The notes beneath the pieces are model-generated. The model was not told the DNA's origin. It saw nothing but the letters and a program-made list of their open reading frames with translations, and did not search any database. A DNA stretch of 64,000 nucleotides from contig JAILWY010000018.1 in assembly GCA_022113835.1 (NCBI GenBank), forward strand, positions 7,851,001 to 7,915,000. The letters run 5' to 3'. Source of the DNA: Atopsyche davidsoni. Lineage: Eukaryota; Arthropoda; Insecta; Trichoptera; Hydrobiosidae. Each line of letters begins with the position of its first letter. The stretch's first letter is position 1. This document shows positions 51,520 to 64,000 of this stretch, in pieces. A program made the translations under genes and the position numbers.

Positions 51520-52220
51520 GCCTACTTTAGTCGAACCGAGGACCAATCCGCCCTGTCGCCTGACCGCCCACCGACCGCACCCAGCTTTTCTCCCTTCCGA
51601 CTGCAGCGCAGCTCCTGATGCTGCGTGACATTTACTTTGTCGTATAATTATTGTTTATGGCCTACCTGAGAGCGACCCACGCGGGACATGATCTAGAAAC
51701 CATTTATCATAAGCTAGGATACTGTCTTCGGAATTCAGTCGCTATTTTTTGCCACAACAAATCGAAATAAATACTCGAGCGGTCGATCGATTTCTCAAAT
51801 GTCATTGGAAACTGCGAGGAGGGCTCAGAAATAAAACGAGGAGATCGAAAATCCCGAGTCACCTAATTAGTTACGCAATAAGCCGATTTACCTTCAAGGT
51901 GAATGACAAACAAAACCTCAGGCTTCAAGGCCGATGGACAGATCGCTCCAGTTTTGCATCTGCCCGCTAATGTGACAGGCCCGGGTACTCTGACATGCAG
52001 AAGTACGCATTACGTGCTCGTATCGAAGTATTTGTTTTAAACTTAATTTGGTAAAAAGACACGGAGACACGATGGGCCGCCCATAGCTTCTTGAATATAT
52101 TGCCTTTACAAATGCTAATAACGGACAATTTTACATGTCAAGTTGAACGGCGTCCACTGATATGATGAAGGTTGCAATTTCTTGTTTTTTCGTCACGGTG
52201 CTGCTCTCGCCCACCAATTT
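51520..52220. promoter_or_regulatory. Island pair 51520-51990 and 52070-52220
   Basis: Balanced-composition blocks with a 73-codon + frame and no domain. Candidate regulatory DNA. Confidence 0.3.
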
Positions 52221-53599
52221 TGATCCAATTTTTTATATTAGAGAACAAGATGCATTAATATTCGTTTAATCAGTTTCTATTCGCTTCCAAAGTGAGAAAA
52301 ACACGCTAGTGAAATTATTTTTAAAACTCGAATGTGTTATTATAAAAAAAAAATAATGAAAAATTAACGTCATTAACTGTAAGTTGCACATTTCTTCATA
52401 ATAAATATTAATTTCTACTAATGATAGCATGTTTGTAATGGAAAATGGCAAAATTTAATAAAATGGACTATTCACCTACACAGCGATTTGTTTCGAAGTT
52501 GATAAATTGATAGCGTGGGCGAAATTCTATTTCAAACATTTCATTCAAAGGCCAAGGTACTACTTTTTGTCAGACGGTAAAAGTAAAACATGTTTTTAGG
52601 TAAACATGATAATTAAACATTCAATATATCGTCTCGAATATGAATTGGCACTTGATAGTTTACCGTAGTTTGAGCAAAAAATATTTGTATTTTTATAAAT
52701 AAAAATAGCATTTTTTGATATATTTTTACCTTAAATCATGTTACTTTTCAAATTAACATTGTTATTTGAAAAATACTTTTAAATCCAATCTATAATAAAA
52801 TAAATCTTTTATGAAATTAAGTAACTGATTTGCTAAAAAAATAATTGTTTTAATATTCCTGTTGTATAATAAATTTAATCAAAAGTATTTTTTTATATCA
52901 CTGATAACTTATGGAGTATATATTTTGCATTAAAATAATAAAAATACTTATGATAGATATAAATTTAATAAAAAACTAAAAAATAATTTAAACAACCCTT
53001 TATAATATAACTACCAATTTGCCATAAAAATATTCATAACATGGATTACAGCGAACTCATAATTAGAGATAATGCCATGCTCTGTACATTTGCATGAAAC
53101 TACATCACTTCCAGGTATTCATAATTAGTTTCCAGAGTGGGAAACCTTTTATTAACAGACATCAGCTTTTAATGATTAAAAAAAAATAAAGCACCATGCT
53201 ACCAAGGCTTCAGGTTTGCGCGAGCATAATGAACACATTACAATGTGAAATATACGAATACTCGAATAACGGAAGCAAGATTTGATTAATTAACTGGACT
53301 ACGGTACAGCTCAATCAGGTGTGATAATTAAAAAAATTCTTCTTTATATCCTGAGATAATTACTTTTTGTTTTACTTTCAGTAAAACAATCTGCGTATCT
53401 GAAAATATTTTCGCGGTAATTACTATAAATCAGACGAATAAGAAGCTTTCAGGGCGTGATACATAACGTTGCTTTATTTTTATATTCATACGAGTTTTTA
53501 TTTAATTTTAATTTAAAATACTTGAACACGAGAGTACTAGGCTCCGTACAGTTATTCTACACTAGTATTTGGTGCTTTCACTGAATATAAAACATCCAT
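52221..53599. other. AT-rich intergenic stretch, nothing identified
   Basis: No reading frame, RNA motif or repeat of note. Confidence 0.5.
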
Positions 53600-53960
53600 T
53601 TAGCATCTCCAGAATTTCTCCGGGTGTCAGCGCGATGAGCTGTCTCCCGCCTGCCCCATGCCGCGAGAGCTCCAGAAGACCCGGTCTTCGGAGCTGCTCC
53701 TCGACGGGCATTATTCACGCATATCCTCGCGCCTGCCCACGCCGATAACCGACCTCTTATGCCTCTTTATAATTTTAATATCGGCCGTTATGTAGATTTC
53801 TCGACAACTGATGATAATCTTCGCGTAAACTTTCGCCAGAATGAATCACTTGCTCGATTTTTACGCGATGCGCCGATTAAGAAGATATCTTACGCTTGCG
53901 TGGGCAGCTTTACACCCAAAACGACGTTGGAGCTTGTTAAAGTGATTATTTTATTTAGAT
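53600..53960. promoter_or_regulatory. GC-richer island
   Basis: About 350 bp of balanced sequence with a 68-codon + frame lacking any domain. Candidate regulatory DNA. Confidence 0.3.
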
Positions 53961-56789
53961 ACTGAAAACTCTGATATAACATTTTTAAAATATCAATAAA
54001 AATTTAACTATATATTACGTATATTATATTGAAAATATTAATGTCAGAAGATATGGCTACCTATAATTTGATTTAGATATTCAAACTCATTTAAACTTCA
54101 CACTTCATAAATTATGTGAGTTTAGCAGATATTTCATTATAAGAAAATATCTGAAATAATTTATTCAGTTGTGTTGGGCCACGGAATATTTGTCAACTCC
54201 CACGCTTCATAATACTCAATAACATAATCGTTAAAATTAATTACATCTGAATATGTTAATATGAACGCTGTATACGTCTTCTTTGAAAACATAATGCTTA
54301 ATGGGTACGCCACTGGACATGGTCATTTTTCATGCAAGATCTTCAGTATTAATTTTATAAATAGATATTTTATTGAAACACGTTTTATTTTATGGTAAAA
54401 AAATATATAAAACCATTTCCGATCCATGCTCCATGTGTGATCTGGAGAATTAGGTTTAAATGTGAAGATAACCACATTCTGTTATTATTTCGTCTATTTA
54501 TACTTCTTAACAACTTATAATGTGTGACAAGAGATGCTTTATATATTTTTAATCGATTTTTATTTAATTCTTAAATATTATTTTCTGTTGGTTTAGTAAC
54601 ATAAAAGTCGGAGAATTTTTTTTTTTGACTCATCAATGATAAATGATCAAATGACGATTAAATACGCAAATCACTCATATGTTACACTTGTGAAGTTGGA
54701 CTTGTGTCCTTCCTATTGATCTATGCTAACCTTTTCCAAGCCATAAACAACATAAATTTAAATAATAATTCACTTTCGCCGACAAAGGAAAAAATTGCAA
54801 ATGTTTAATTTATTCATACATATTTGATTTGTTACCGTTAGATACTTTCAGTTTTTTCCAGATATGATCTAATAATAAAAAAAATATATATATTAAATTT
54901 GGATTATACGGTCTTCCATAAAAAAATTGAATACCATTTTTTTTTCATATTTTATGTTGAATATAAATTATGTTTTTTTTTATCATTCTCGAAGAAAATA
55001 TAATTCATATTTTATACATTAATTGTTATAGTTGATCACAACAATTAGATTTAAAGTATTATTACTGTTATAAAACGATTCAAAAATGAGGAGTGACGTA
55101 AGCAAAGAGTCTGTACCCTAAATTATTAATACATTGCTTTCATTATCAAATCGATTTCACGGAGAGATTGAATTGAATAAGTCATCTGTGGTTTACGGCC
55201 GAGGTGTGCAGCTTGCGATCATGGGGCTTTGTGGTGGTTTAATGGGAAACTGGATTGTTAAGATTTGCGCATGGTGAAGACATACTAGCTGCTTTGATCT
55301 ATAGAAAATAAGTAACATTATGAAATGATTTTTTTTAATTACGTTACGGAATATATTTCATACTATCTTTGAATGTTTATTTATATTTTAATTTTTAAAC
55401 TGAAATACAAAATATAATTTTTCATTTATAATTGAAGAAAAATATTGAAAATATCTATTTATTATCTCTCACTTTCTTAAACCTTAATTAAAAGTAGCTA
55501 GAAAGTAAAAAAAACTACTGTCAAATATATATTTCTTGTAAAGTGGAGATACTATTAATTTTGTAATGCACTTTAGTTTTATCATCATCTTTTTAATATT
55601 TAAATGGAAAAAAGTTTATTAAAGTAACTCTGATGTCTCTGAAATATTATTAATAATAACTTGAAATATTTTAAATTCCGTTATGCTTAGTGTTTATTTA
55701 AAAATACACCAAAATCTAGTAAGCACCAGATATTTATTTTAAAAAATCATTAACATTGTATCGGTTATATGAGAACCTAAAGAGCCTCAATAATAATTGT
55801 TATTTTATAAACAGTCGATGTTTAAGAAAATCAAGCTTGGCATATAGGTCAGTAGAACTAATTTATAAAGTTACTTATGCTCTTACCGTGCTATTGTTCG
55901 CTAACGGATGCGGTGTACACGAGTTGGTATTATCTCTTGAGAGCTTAGCAGCTGATCTGAAAGTTAATATTTTTATAACAGTAATGAAGAACTGCTCCGT
56001 TGAATCACAGGAAACACGAGGCAGCGTGGCTCAGACTGCCGAACTTAATACAATAAATAAATATTCGTCGACCAACACCAATTCATCACCGCGAACGGTT
56101 ACATATTCGATTAAATAAACAGGATAACGAACCAGCGTGGGTTTGTTTAGGCGTCTATGCGAGATACATTCGGAAGCCGCACAATCCTGTTTTTTACAAT
56201 AAGACCTCCAATTAGTGTATTTTTGCAATATTTTTAAATAGTAGAAAAACCTGAAATTATGTTTTCCAAAGTAAATTAAAAATTCTTGATTATGTATATT
56301 TTGGAGGATTCAGTAGATTAAGCTCATAAATCTATTTCCATGCGCTGATTATCAATGAGATTATCGAAGAGTAGAATGACTAAGAAATCGATTGATGGTG
56401 AAGAGAGCCGATGGATATGTTTACAAATATATTATATATGTTGGATGTTTAACAACTAAAAAGTTGTCTGATTAAACAGAAATAGAGAAAAAAAGTTTCG
56501 TTTGAAAATAAAAATAAATCTGAAAATAACAACAATAAATCTCCGTGGGACATTTTTACGTACGCTTATAATTATTACAATATTGCATGAGATAACGCGT
56601 AGGCATATTATAAATTATTTGTAAACAAAATACAACTATTATATAACTCAGAAGCAAGATTTGTTTTCAAAGTGCGTAGTAAACAGTTTTGAACAAAATT
56701 TATTTACCCTCATAAAAATGGATTTACAATTTAGATGTCACAACATTTAGACCGCCTCACCTACGTCTTAATTAAAAAAGTTGTTTTTC
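53961..56789. other. AT-rich intergenic stretch
   Basis: A 120-codon + frame (55756-56118) runs through AT-rich sequence. It has no domain, and no splice or promoter support. AAATCGAT occurs at 55148 and 56385. No gene is called. Confidence 0.4.
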
Positions 56790-58420
56790 AGTCGAGAATC
56801 CGAGTCGCGAGCTTGCGGGTAGCCCAGCGCGGGCGAGCGGGCACGGTCCTATGATGTATCGGGACTATAGGCCACAGCCGTAAACGTTATTTATCGACAA
56901 TTCATTTCATAGAGCAGCGAGCCATTGGCCATCGGCCTGTCGGAGCGCATTACTTATGTACACAGCAGAGGCTCGATCGCAGTTTGCCCTTTGGTGAAAT
57001 TCTCAGACTCATTCCCGACAGACGCAGCCCAGACGTCCCCGGAGGGAGCGGAATCCAATCAGAGCGCGCGGTTAATCGATTCAAAGATTGCGAGCTTGTG
57101 ATTTGAAGTCAATTTTTTCTCGTTCTTCTCGTGCGATAACATGACCTTCTTTCGTTTGAATCAACTGACCATGTCATGCCTTGCACGGGTGACCTTTGGC
57201 TCGCATTCCTCACATAACTGTTGAATTAGTTCATCATAGTGTCCAGCCACTCTCCCTACCCAAATAGTCCTGTATCGAGTATCTAAAATAACAAAATAAT
57301 CTAGATTTATTTTGCAATCAATCAAAGTTTTTGGCGTGAAATAAACATTGAACTCGAATTAATTCACCGAGAATACGTTCATAATTTTAAAATGAATGTC
57401 AAAAATAAATATTGAGATTAATGAGAAATATTCCGGCACTTTGTAATTAAGAAAAAATGGACAAGTTGGTTGCTATCGGCGTGAATGTTATAATTTCTTC
57501 GTATTTTAATGAGATACTTCCATTTTAAAAAAATAATTAAATGTAACAGAAGACAGGTGAGGCTCCAGGTCTAGAAAATTGCCCTTAAATATCAGTTTTA
57601 TTTTTTAAGTATAAAAAATCGAGCATCAATATATTGAGTCTCAAAAAATAATATGTTATTTAGTATAATAAATATTTAAATATGTAATTATTTTTGTAAT
57701 GTCGATATCACGTGTTAATGTTGCAAATTATAGTACGCTTTAAAGATCCGCGAATGTTGGCCCGCGGTCCGCGTCGCTTATCCTTCCTCATCCGGGCGGG
57801 CCGCGTCCCTCGAGTCGTGATCTCTGATAACTAATTGTGACTTAAAAGCGGCTATATTACATTAAGTATTGCGGTTAAGTTGTTTAAAAATCTGCAACCT
57901 TAATTATATACCTGCCATCCCTCTCATTGCAGGTATCAAGTATTAAAGCTCCGCTGATAAAGCTACCGCCGATATGACAACTGTGAAGAAACTTCAAGTA
58001 TCACATTACATAAGTACAAAACGGGACGTGCGCAAACGAAGTCACATTTGCGGTCGTATCGTACGGATTGCGAATATTAAAAATAAAATCTCACCTTATC
58101 AATCACCTGTCATTTTTCATCTTTTAACCGACGAGTCAATTAACTTTAAATCGTAGCGCTCTTAAATTTTTTTTCGTACGATTTTAAAAATTGTCGACAT
58201 CGATCATGAAATTTTCACTTCAGACGTGAACGGAGCCCCGTCATTACGCTCTTAGCGACACATTTAATGCGCCCCCGCGAGGTCCATTACGCGGCATTGC
58301 GAGTAGCATCACGCGCGGCGAGCTGATTCCGGGATGCTCGGGGCCCAAGGCTCGCACCCGATCGCGGGGGCAGTTATGTAAATGGAATGATTGCGAATAA
58401 CCGCAAAATTATTCAGAACC
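56790..58420. promoter_or_regulatory. Island cluster 56790-57260 and 57740-58420
   Basis: Two extended GC-richer blocks separated by AT-rich DNA. They have few open frames despite the GC content, which speaks against exons. Candidate distal regulatory elements. Confidence 0.3.
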
Positions 58421-61249
58421 AGTCACAAAACTCTGCCACTTGAAAGACCAAATTGTCACTTTAAAAGAATATCGACCCTCCTCGAGGCGAAGCCGCATTG
58501 TGCTTTATGGATGTACACCGGTTTGATGAAACATGATATATAATTTATATGGAGATTTACTCGTAGAAGCACGTGTTGCTGTACTTTATAATAAAATATT
58601 TTAATAAAGCCACTGTGAATACACTTATACGGCCTATACGACAAAATTAAATGTGACATACGCAAAGCATTTTTTTCATTTTTTTGACAATCTATAATTT
58701 TATCATTGTGTTAGTGGATATAAAAAGTGTGTTACGAATATAAAAGAAAAACATACATGAGATTAATGTTACTGCAATATAAAATAACATTTATACAGCA
58801 TTTGTTTGCAATAAATTGTAAACAAAAAACTAAAGTATTCACATAAAAGCTCGCTGGTAAAAAAAAACTACAATTAATTACAAATGTATTGAATATTTTT
58901 TAAAGATCAAGTCGTTTTGTGTGTTCAAAACGTCAGTATCTTGTTTGAAAGTTTAAAACCAAGAGTCTTCATTGAATCTAAATCAAGATGGTCAGATTAC
59001 ACTTACGCAAGGGTGTCTCGAGACGGATTGAGTGGCCGGCGGAGGCGCGGTGCAATACGGAACATGTCAGGCTCGCCGCCCAGCGAAATGTCAATTGATT
59101 CCTTTGTTGCCATGACAACCTTCGTTTAACCTCGCTGCTCATCTGATGAAATGCGCCAATGCGATCACCGAGCCGGCGCCGGTAGCCAGTCGGGCTGTGC
59201 CCTAAGCAATACGCTCGGATCTACCCACCTACGCTATTGCAAATTTTACTATGTGTACATATATTTATATATTATATAATTCGATGATAAGAGGTGATAA
59301 CGTGATATTGAATACTTTAAACAACTATTTTGACTACACAAACGATTTACAAAGATCGAGAACGTCGCGGTAACATTTATCGTAGTTTTCTAAAAAACCT
59401 CTCTTTGAGCTATACTGGGTTAATGCAAGTTTGTTTCAAAGCCAAATTTTTAAAACTCATACTTATATATATTTTTTATGTTAAGTAAATTGAAATGCAA
59501 ACAAACTTACCGTACAAGTTGAATAAATGTAGGTTTGAAGGATCTTACAGAAATATATGCTTTTATTTATTATGCATATAGACATAGTAACATTTTCATA
59601 ATACGTATTTTTATATATATATATTTTAAATATTGTGTTAAATAATATTTTAATATGGGCATTATGTGATAAAAGTGATGTGTGTTAATAAAATATGATT
59701 TGATTAAATTTATAGCCATAATGTTTCCAGGTATATCAAATTTAAATGGTTCCGTGTGAATCGCCGGATAAGATCTGCCCGCCAAAGAGAATAAATCTGA
59801 CAACTTTTGCAACATTTTTTGACATTCAAAACAAACAGAAGCGAGTGGCGTGATGTCATACAAGAACTGTCACCCGGAGACGTCCATCAATTGCGATAAT
59901 GGCGCATTGTGCTGGCGTCCCGGGATCTTCTTCATCTCGGGCTCGCCTTTGTCACTGCGGCAGATTATAGCATGCGTCCTCACACACAATAGGCAGAATC
60001 TGCCCACGTGGTCCATAATTCACAACACGAGACTGATTGGCAAGGTCTTTTAAAAGGAAACAGCGCAAAAAACATCCATCACTTGTAACAAGAATAAAGA
60101 CAAACATAACGACAACTGGCCTATTTATTTGACTTCCTATCTATAAAAAAAATAACAAACAATAGCGGAAGAGATCTTGCTTGCGCGGATAATATTGAAA
60201 ACATATTACTGAAGTGTTTTATATTATATAGTTTTGATACTGAACTCGTTTGAGCGTATCGAGTCGGTTATATCAATTTCACCTCTGGACAACTAGGAAG
60301 TGATCCCGGGCGGCTCGCAGGCGGGCGACCCAACAATGGACTTCACTTAGTGATATCGCCGTACGTAACGTCAGGCCCCTGCCCACCTCCTCCTGGCTGC
60401 GGCTATCGCCCAGATACTCGCTTGATCTGGAATTCAGAATATTCTGCAAACGACCAGATACTCACTCTGCCGTCGCTGTGGAGGTATACATGTATCCAGA
60501 TCTTCTCCGCTTCGTTACGCTGTCTGGTATAATGCTTTAAGATGGATTGCAGGATTCGACTGAATAAAAAACCTAGTGTCGTTTTTAAATGAATATTCGT
60601 ACTTTGCATATGTACTAAATATAATTAAAATTAAAAAAAATAAACCTAAGTTTAAAATATTATTTATTTTATAAATGTTTTGTTATATTTGTCCAACATC
60701 ATATGTTATGACATTTTAAGGTTGTGGTTTCTTTAACTACACTCAAAACGGTTGCACCTGTGTCAGAATTTTACAAACACACAAATATAATAAGAATAAT
60801 CTCGAAAAACTCTGGTAAAAACGGAGTAGTATACGTTTCAAAGTAACTCTCATTTTGACTGCCTTGGCTTGATAATTAAATAAATGTAAAAATGTACGTA
60901 AATTATTATGTTTGAAAAGCTAGCATTTTAGAATACAGTCACGCGATGCTGTTCAATCAATAGTAAAACATAAAAATAAGGTTGCGGTTATTTTTTTGTA
61001 CAAATAAAAATAATATATAAGCTGTTTTAATTGGTAATGAATTAAACAATTTTTTTATTTTAAAAATACAATATTTAAAATGAGTACAAGAAAAGTTAAA
61101 CACAAGAATAGCATACCCACAGAAATTATTATTGAACACCACAGATCATAGTTAAAGTATACTTTATTTATTTGTAATGCTCATCGAATCGTCTCAATAA
61201 AAATAATAAATGTAAGATTTCACTAATTTATGCGTTGAATGTTTGTTGC
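58421..61249. other. Intergenic stretch with islands at 58990-59230, 59740-60020 and 60290-60480
   Basis: Islands contain short frames on both strands without domains. A CCCGGG-centred GC patch lies at 60305. No gene is seen. Confidence 0.35.
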
Positions 61250-61580
61250 ATGTCAAATACACGTAAAGCGAGGCTGGCCATAAAGGCGCGTAAACCTCCT
61301 TCCCCGGATCGATCGATAAATAAGCGGTGCAGAATCTGTAACTGTACCTGCCATTACCGAGCTGGACGCACGCAATCATAAAAAATCAACGTTCTTAAGT
61401 AATAACTCAGAGATGTCGGGAAATAAAACTGTGCTAACGGCCGAGAAGACTCTCACGAAGGATTTGAAGACGTGTCCATTTGCATATTATCGCCAACTCG
61501 CTGGCCGGCAGGGCTGTCGGCCCAGGCGCCATTAATGCATACTATAATATATCAATGATCTGCCCCAGTAGCATGCTGCA
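61250..61580. promoter_or_regulatory. GC-richer island
   Basis: Balanced block with a GATCGATCGAT motif (about 61308-61318). Candidate regulatory DNA by composition and motif. Confidence 0.3.
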
Positions 61581-64000
61581 ACAAAATCGTCATAAAGAGA
61601 AAATACAGATATATCATTAAAAAAATAACGGTACATCTAATCCGTTACTGTTCAATATTTAAGCCGCGTAAGCCTCTCAGAAGACGTAGAATCATAAAAC
61701 GTCGATATGTATTAAAATATTATTGTGTTCATAAAACAAGAAGTTTAATCTCCATTAAAATATAAAAGCAATCGATTAAATGATAAATTATACGCTATAT
61801 ATAGCTGCTGGAGTCATATTTTCTATTTACTCATAAATCTTTACGCTTTTTAAATCAAATATTGAAGGGCTTTATCGATATTAAACCCACATTTAATAGT
61901 TTAATAAAATACATCTAAACATCGCATCAAGAACAGTAATAAATATTTGATCTAGTTGGCGCAGAGTTCAATTCAACAACGAGAACTCAAATGAATAAGC
62001 CTAACTATTGTGTATATATAATAATGGTATATTAATTTGATCATACTTGTTTTTATATTATAAACTACAGTTAAAACAGGTGAATTTTCTACTAAATCAA
62101 TCAAGGTTTTGTCTATATAGATCAAACTCTTGGTCCAGACCCAACGCTACTGACCAATAATCTAGTCAACATTTCACTAATTATAAGTTAAGTTTAATGC
62201 ATCGTGTGGGCTGTGCAATCCAATATGTCACAGAGATGTGACTATGCTCGCAGCTTCCGCCACATGAAGAATGTTGATGATGAATAATAGAACCTTGCGC
62301 CCTGAACACGGTGCCCTGGCCGCCCTGCGCCGTCTCCGTGTATCCGTCCACAATCATCCCGCAGCCGACCCGTCACGATCCGCCCCTGGCAGCCAACTCT
62401 TCAATATCGATACATTTCTATTACAAACATTAGACCACTTTTCCGTTATGCTCATTTTTCAAATTTGCTCCTTGCCTCTCCTTTGGACGTTCTTTGTTCC
62501 GTGGAGCTGCAGTTATGCGTGACTGACTCGGGCTTTATAGCGCAAACTTAAATTAAAGAGAAATTAAACTATGATATATACATTTATAAAGCAGAGGGGT
62601 TATTGGCACACTTGCGAAAAGATTATTGACACTCGAATGATTTCTACTTAGGTGTTCATCCTGCGAAGTAAATCCAAAACTGAATAATTGAATCTGGCTG
62701 TTTCGGTTTAGGTAATAAAATTTTACACTTATATTCCATGTGTTAATATAAATGCAGCAAATGATTAAAACATGTACTTTATCTGGAAATTAAAAAAAAT
62801 CTTAAATGTGGTAAAGCAAATGTACTTATTTAAGAAGCACAGATCTATGTTTAATATAATTTGATAAAAATATTTATTTAAATAACAATAAAAATTATTA
62901 TTTGATTATATTTAAATATGTTTTGTTGCTAATATCAACGTATAAATGTCTGAAAAAAATAAAACAATATCGCTTGTCTTGCAATAAATATGGAGTTGTT
63001 TCACAATATATATAATAATAATAATCATTTACAAACAAATATAATAAAATTCTTTGATAAAAGTAACACGTAAGTATATGTATGAATAGAAATAATGTTA
63101 GTGGAGGGGACGCGGGAGGGGCAGGAAGCGGCCGGGGAGGTTATCGACAGCTCGTGAGCTCAGGGTTTCGGGTCAAAGGGCTTTTATTTACATACACATT
63201 GACTATCTATAGGCTATATACTGGTCAAAACAATAGAAGTATAAATTAAAAGGTTGTCCGGTAAGTAAACTAAACTTTAATACAACACAAAATGGTCAAT
63301 GGGTCAGACCCACTGTAAAGAACTTGAAGCTGCCATGTGTCATGTAACTGCAACAAACCTTTCGTACGAGAAAACCGCTGTTTAATTTATAAGCATATTA
63401 CGCTAACAAATATTTAAATCAATATTCAAGAGAAATTTCAATATCAAATAAAATTTTCGGGATTATGTGAAAAAAATGTCATCGAAACGAATTTGTTTTC
63501 CTTTATTTTTAACTGATTTGTAATTGTTTACATTTAACATCATGAAGATAACATTGTATTTTATACAACTTATTCTCATAGTTTTATGAAATAACGATAA
63601 ATTGTGCCCGAAAGATTATTTGTCTAGCTTTATAGCATTCTCTTTAATGTAATTTATTGTTATTAGATTTATTTTAACAACGCGAAAAGTCATTAGATCA
63701 TAAATCAATATTATTATGAAGTTAAATTGATTTAAGGTGTAATGTTGTTTTATAACATACGTGTACTAATACTGTTTTTAATGTACTCACAAATAAAGAC
63801 ATCTCCGCCGTTTCGCCATTGGCCTGCTTATGCGGCGCTCTCTACTTTGCTGTTCTTATTTTCTCAAAGCAATTGGTCATTTCAGCGAGGATTAAAGTAT
63901 TCGATACTTCCTTAATCTTGTAGTTCAACCTTTTTATTACTTTTGACATTTATTCCTTTAATATATTCCTTTCCTTGGACTCTCACTCATTAAATAATAC
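61581..64000. other. Intergenic stretch to the window end, island at 62210-62530
   Basis: The island holds an 83-codon + frame with no domain. Further small GC-rich patches lie at 63100-63180 and 63800-63870. The rest is AT-rich without any identified feature. Confidence 0.4.

Noticed and set aside
55756..56118. 120-codon + frame
   Set aside because: No domain, and no promoter or splice support. Considered as a possible small gene but not convincing.
1..64000. CRISPR array, bacterial operon or viral gene cluster
   Set aside because: No regularly spaced direct repeats, no dense gene packing and no prokaryotic signals; the window is animal nuclear DNA.

Overview
The window looks like nuclear DNA from a holometabolous insect, most likely a moth or butterfly. 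The background is AT-rich and broken by short GC-richer islands. The one clear coding exon is GC-rich and encodes an insect hamlet (PRDM3/PRDM16, Evi1/MECOM) type zinc-finger protein. The repeats are small hairpin elements and tRNA-derived fragments. The lepidopteran assignment is an inference from composition and repeat style, not a proof.

Only one gene can be supported. Its 3'-terminal coding exon is on the + strand at about 28056-29044. It carries a PLDLR CtBP-type motif, three consecutive C2H2 fingers that match the Evi1/hamlet C-terminal cluster, and a short acidic/aromatic patch ([11 protein letters not shown]). It is preceded by a good branch point, polypyrimidine tract and AG, and followed by a 3' UTR with a poly(A) signal at 29421. 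The PR domain and the N-terminal zinc fingers of the full-length protein are not in the window and presumably lie before position 1. At 2092-2577 a CpG-rich stretch ends in a strong Kozak ATG, a six-codon reading frame and a splice donor in exactly the phase needed by the terminal exon. I propose this as an alternative promoter and first exon giving a roughly 335-residue C-terminal-only isoform.

Layout: 1-2090 is noncoding with one GC-rich island; 2092-2577 is the putative alternative first exon; 2578-28055 is an intron-like region with many GC-richer islands and two repeat loci (a foldback MITE at 6751-6953 and a nested, tRNA-bearing insertion at 24020-25008); 28056-29044 is the terminal coding exon; 29045 to about 29445 is the 3' UTR; 29446-64000 is a gene desert. 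The desert has about one GC-richer island per 1-2 kb, a degraded LINE fragment, SINE remnants, a TA microsatellite and several perfect palindromes.

The islands lack credible coding potential. They contain homeodomain-, POU-, SOX-, E-box- and ATCGAT-type motifs, which fits a cis-regulatory landscape around a developmental transcription factor. Which islands are conserved cannot be decided from one sequence.
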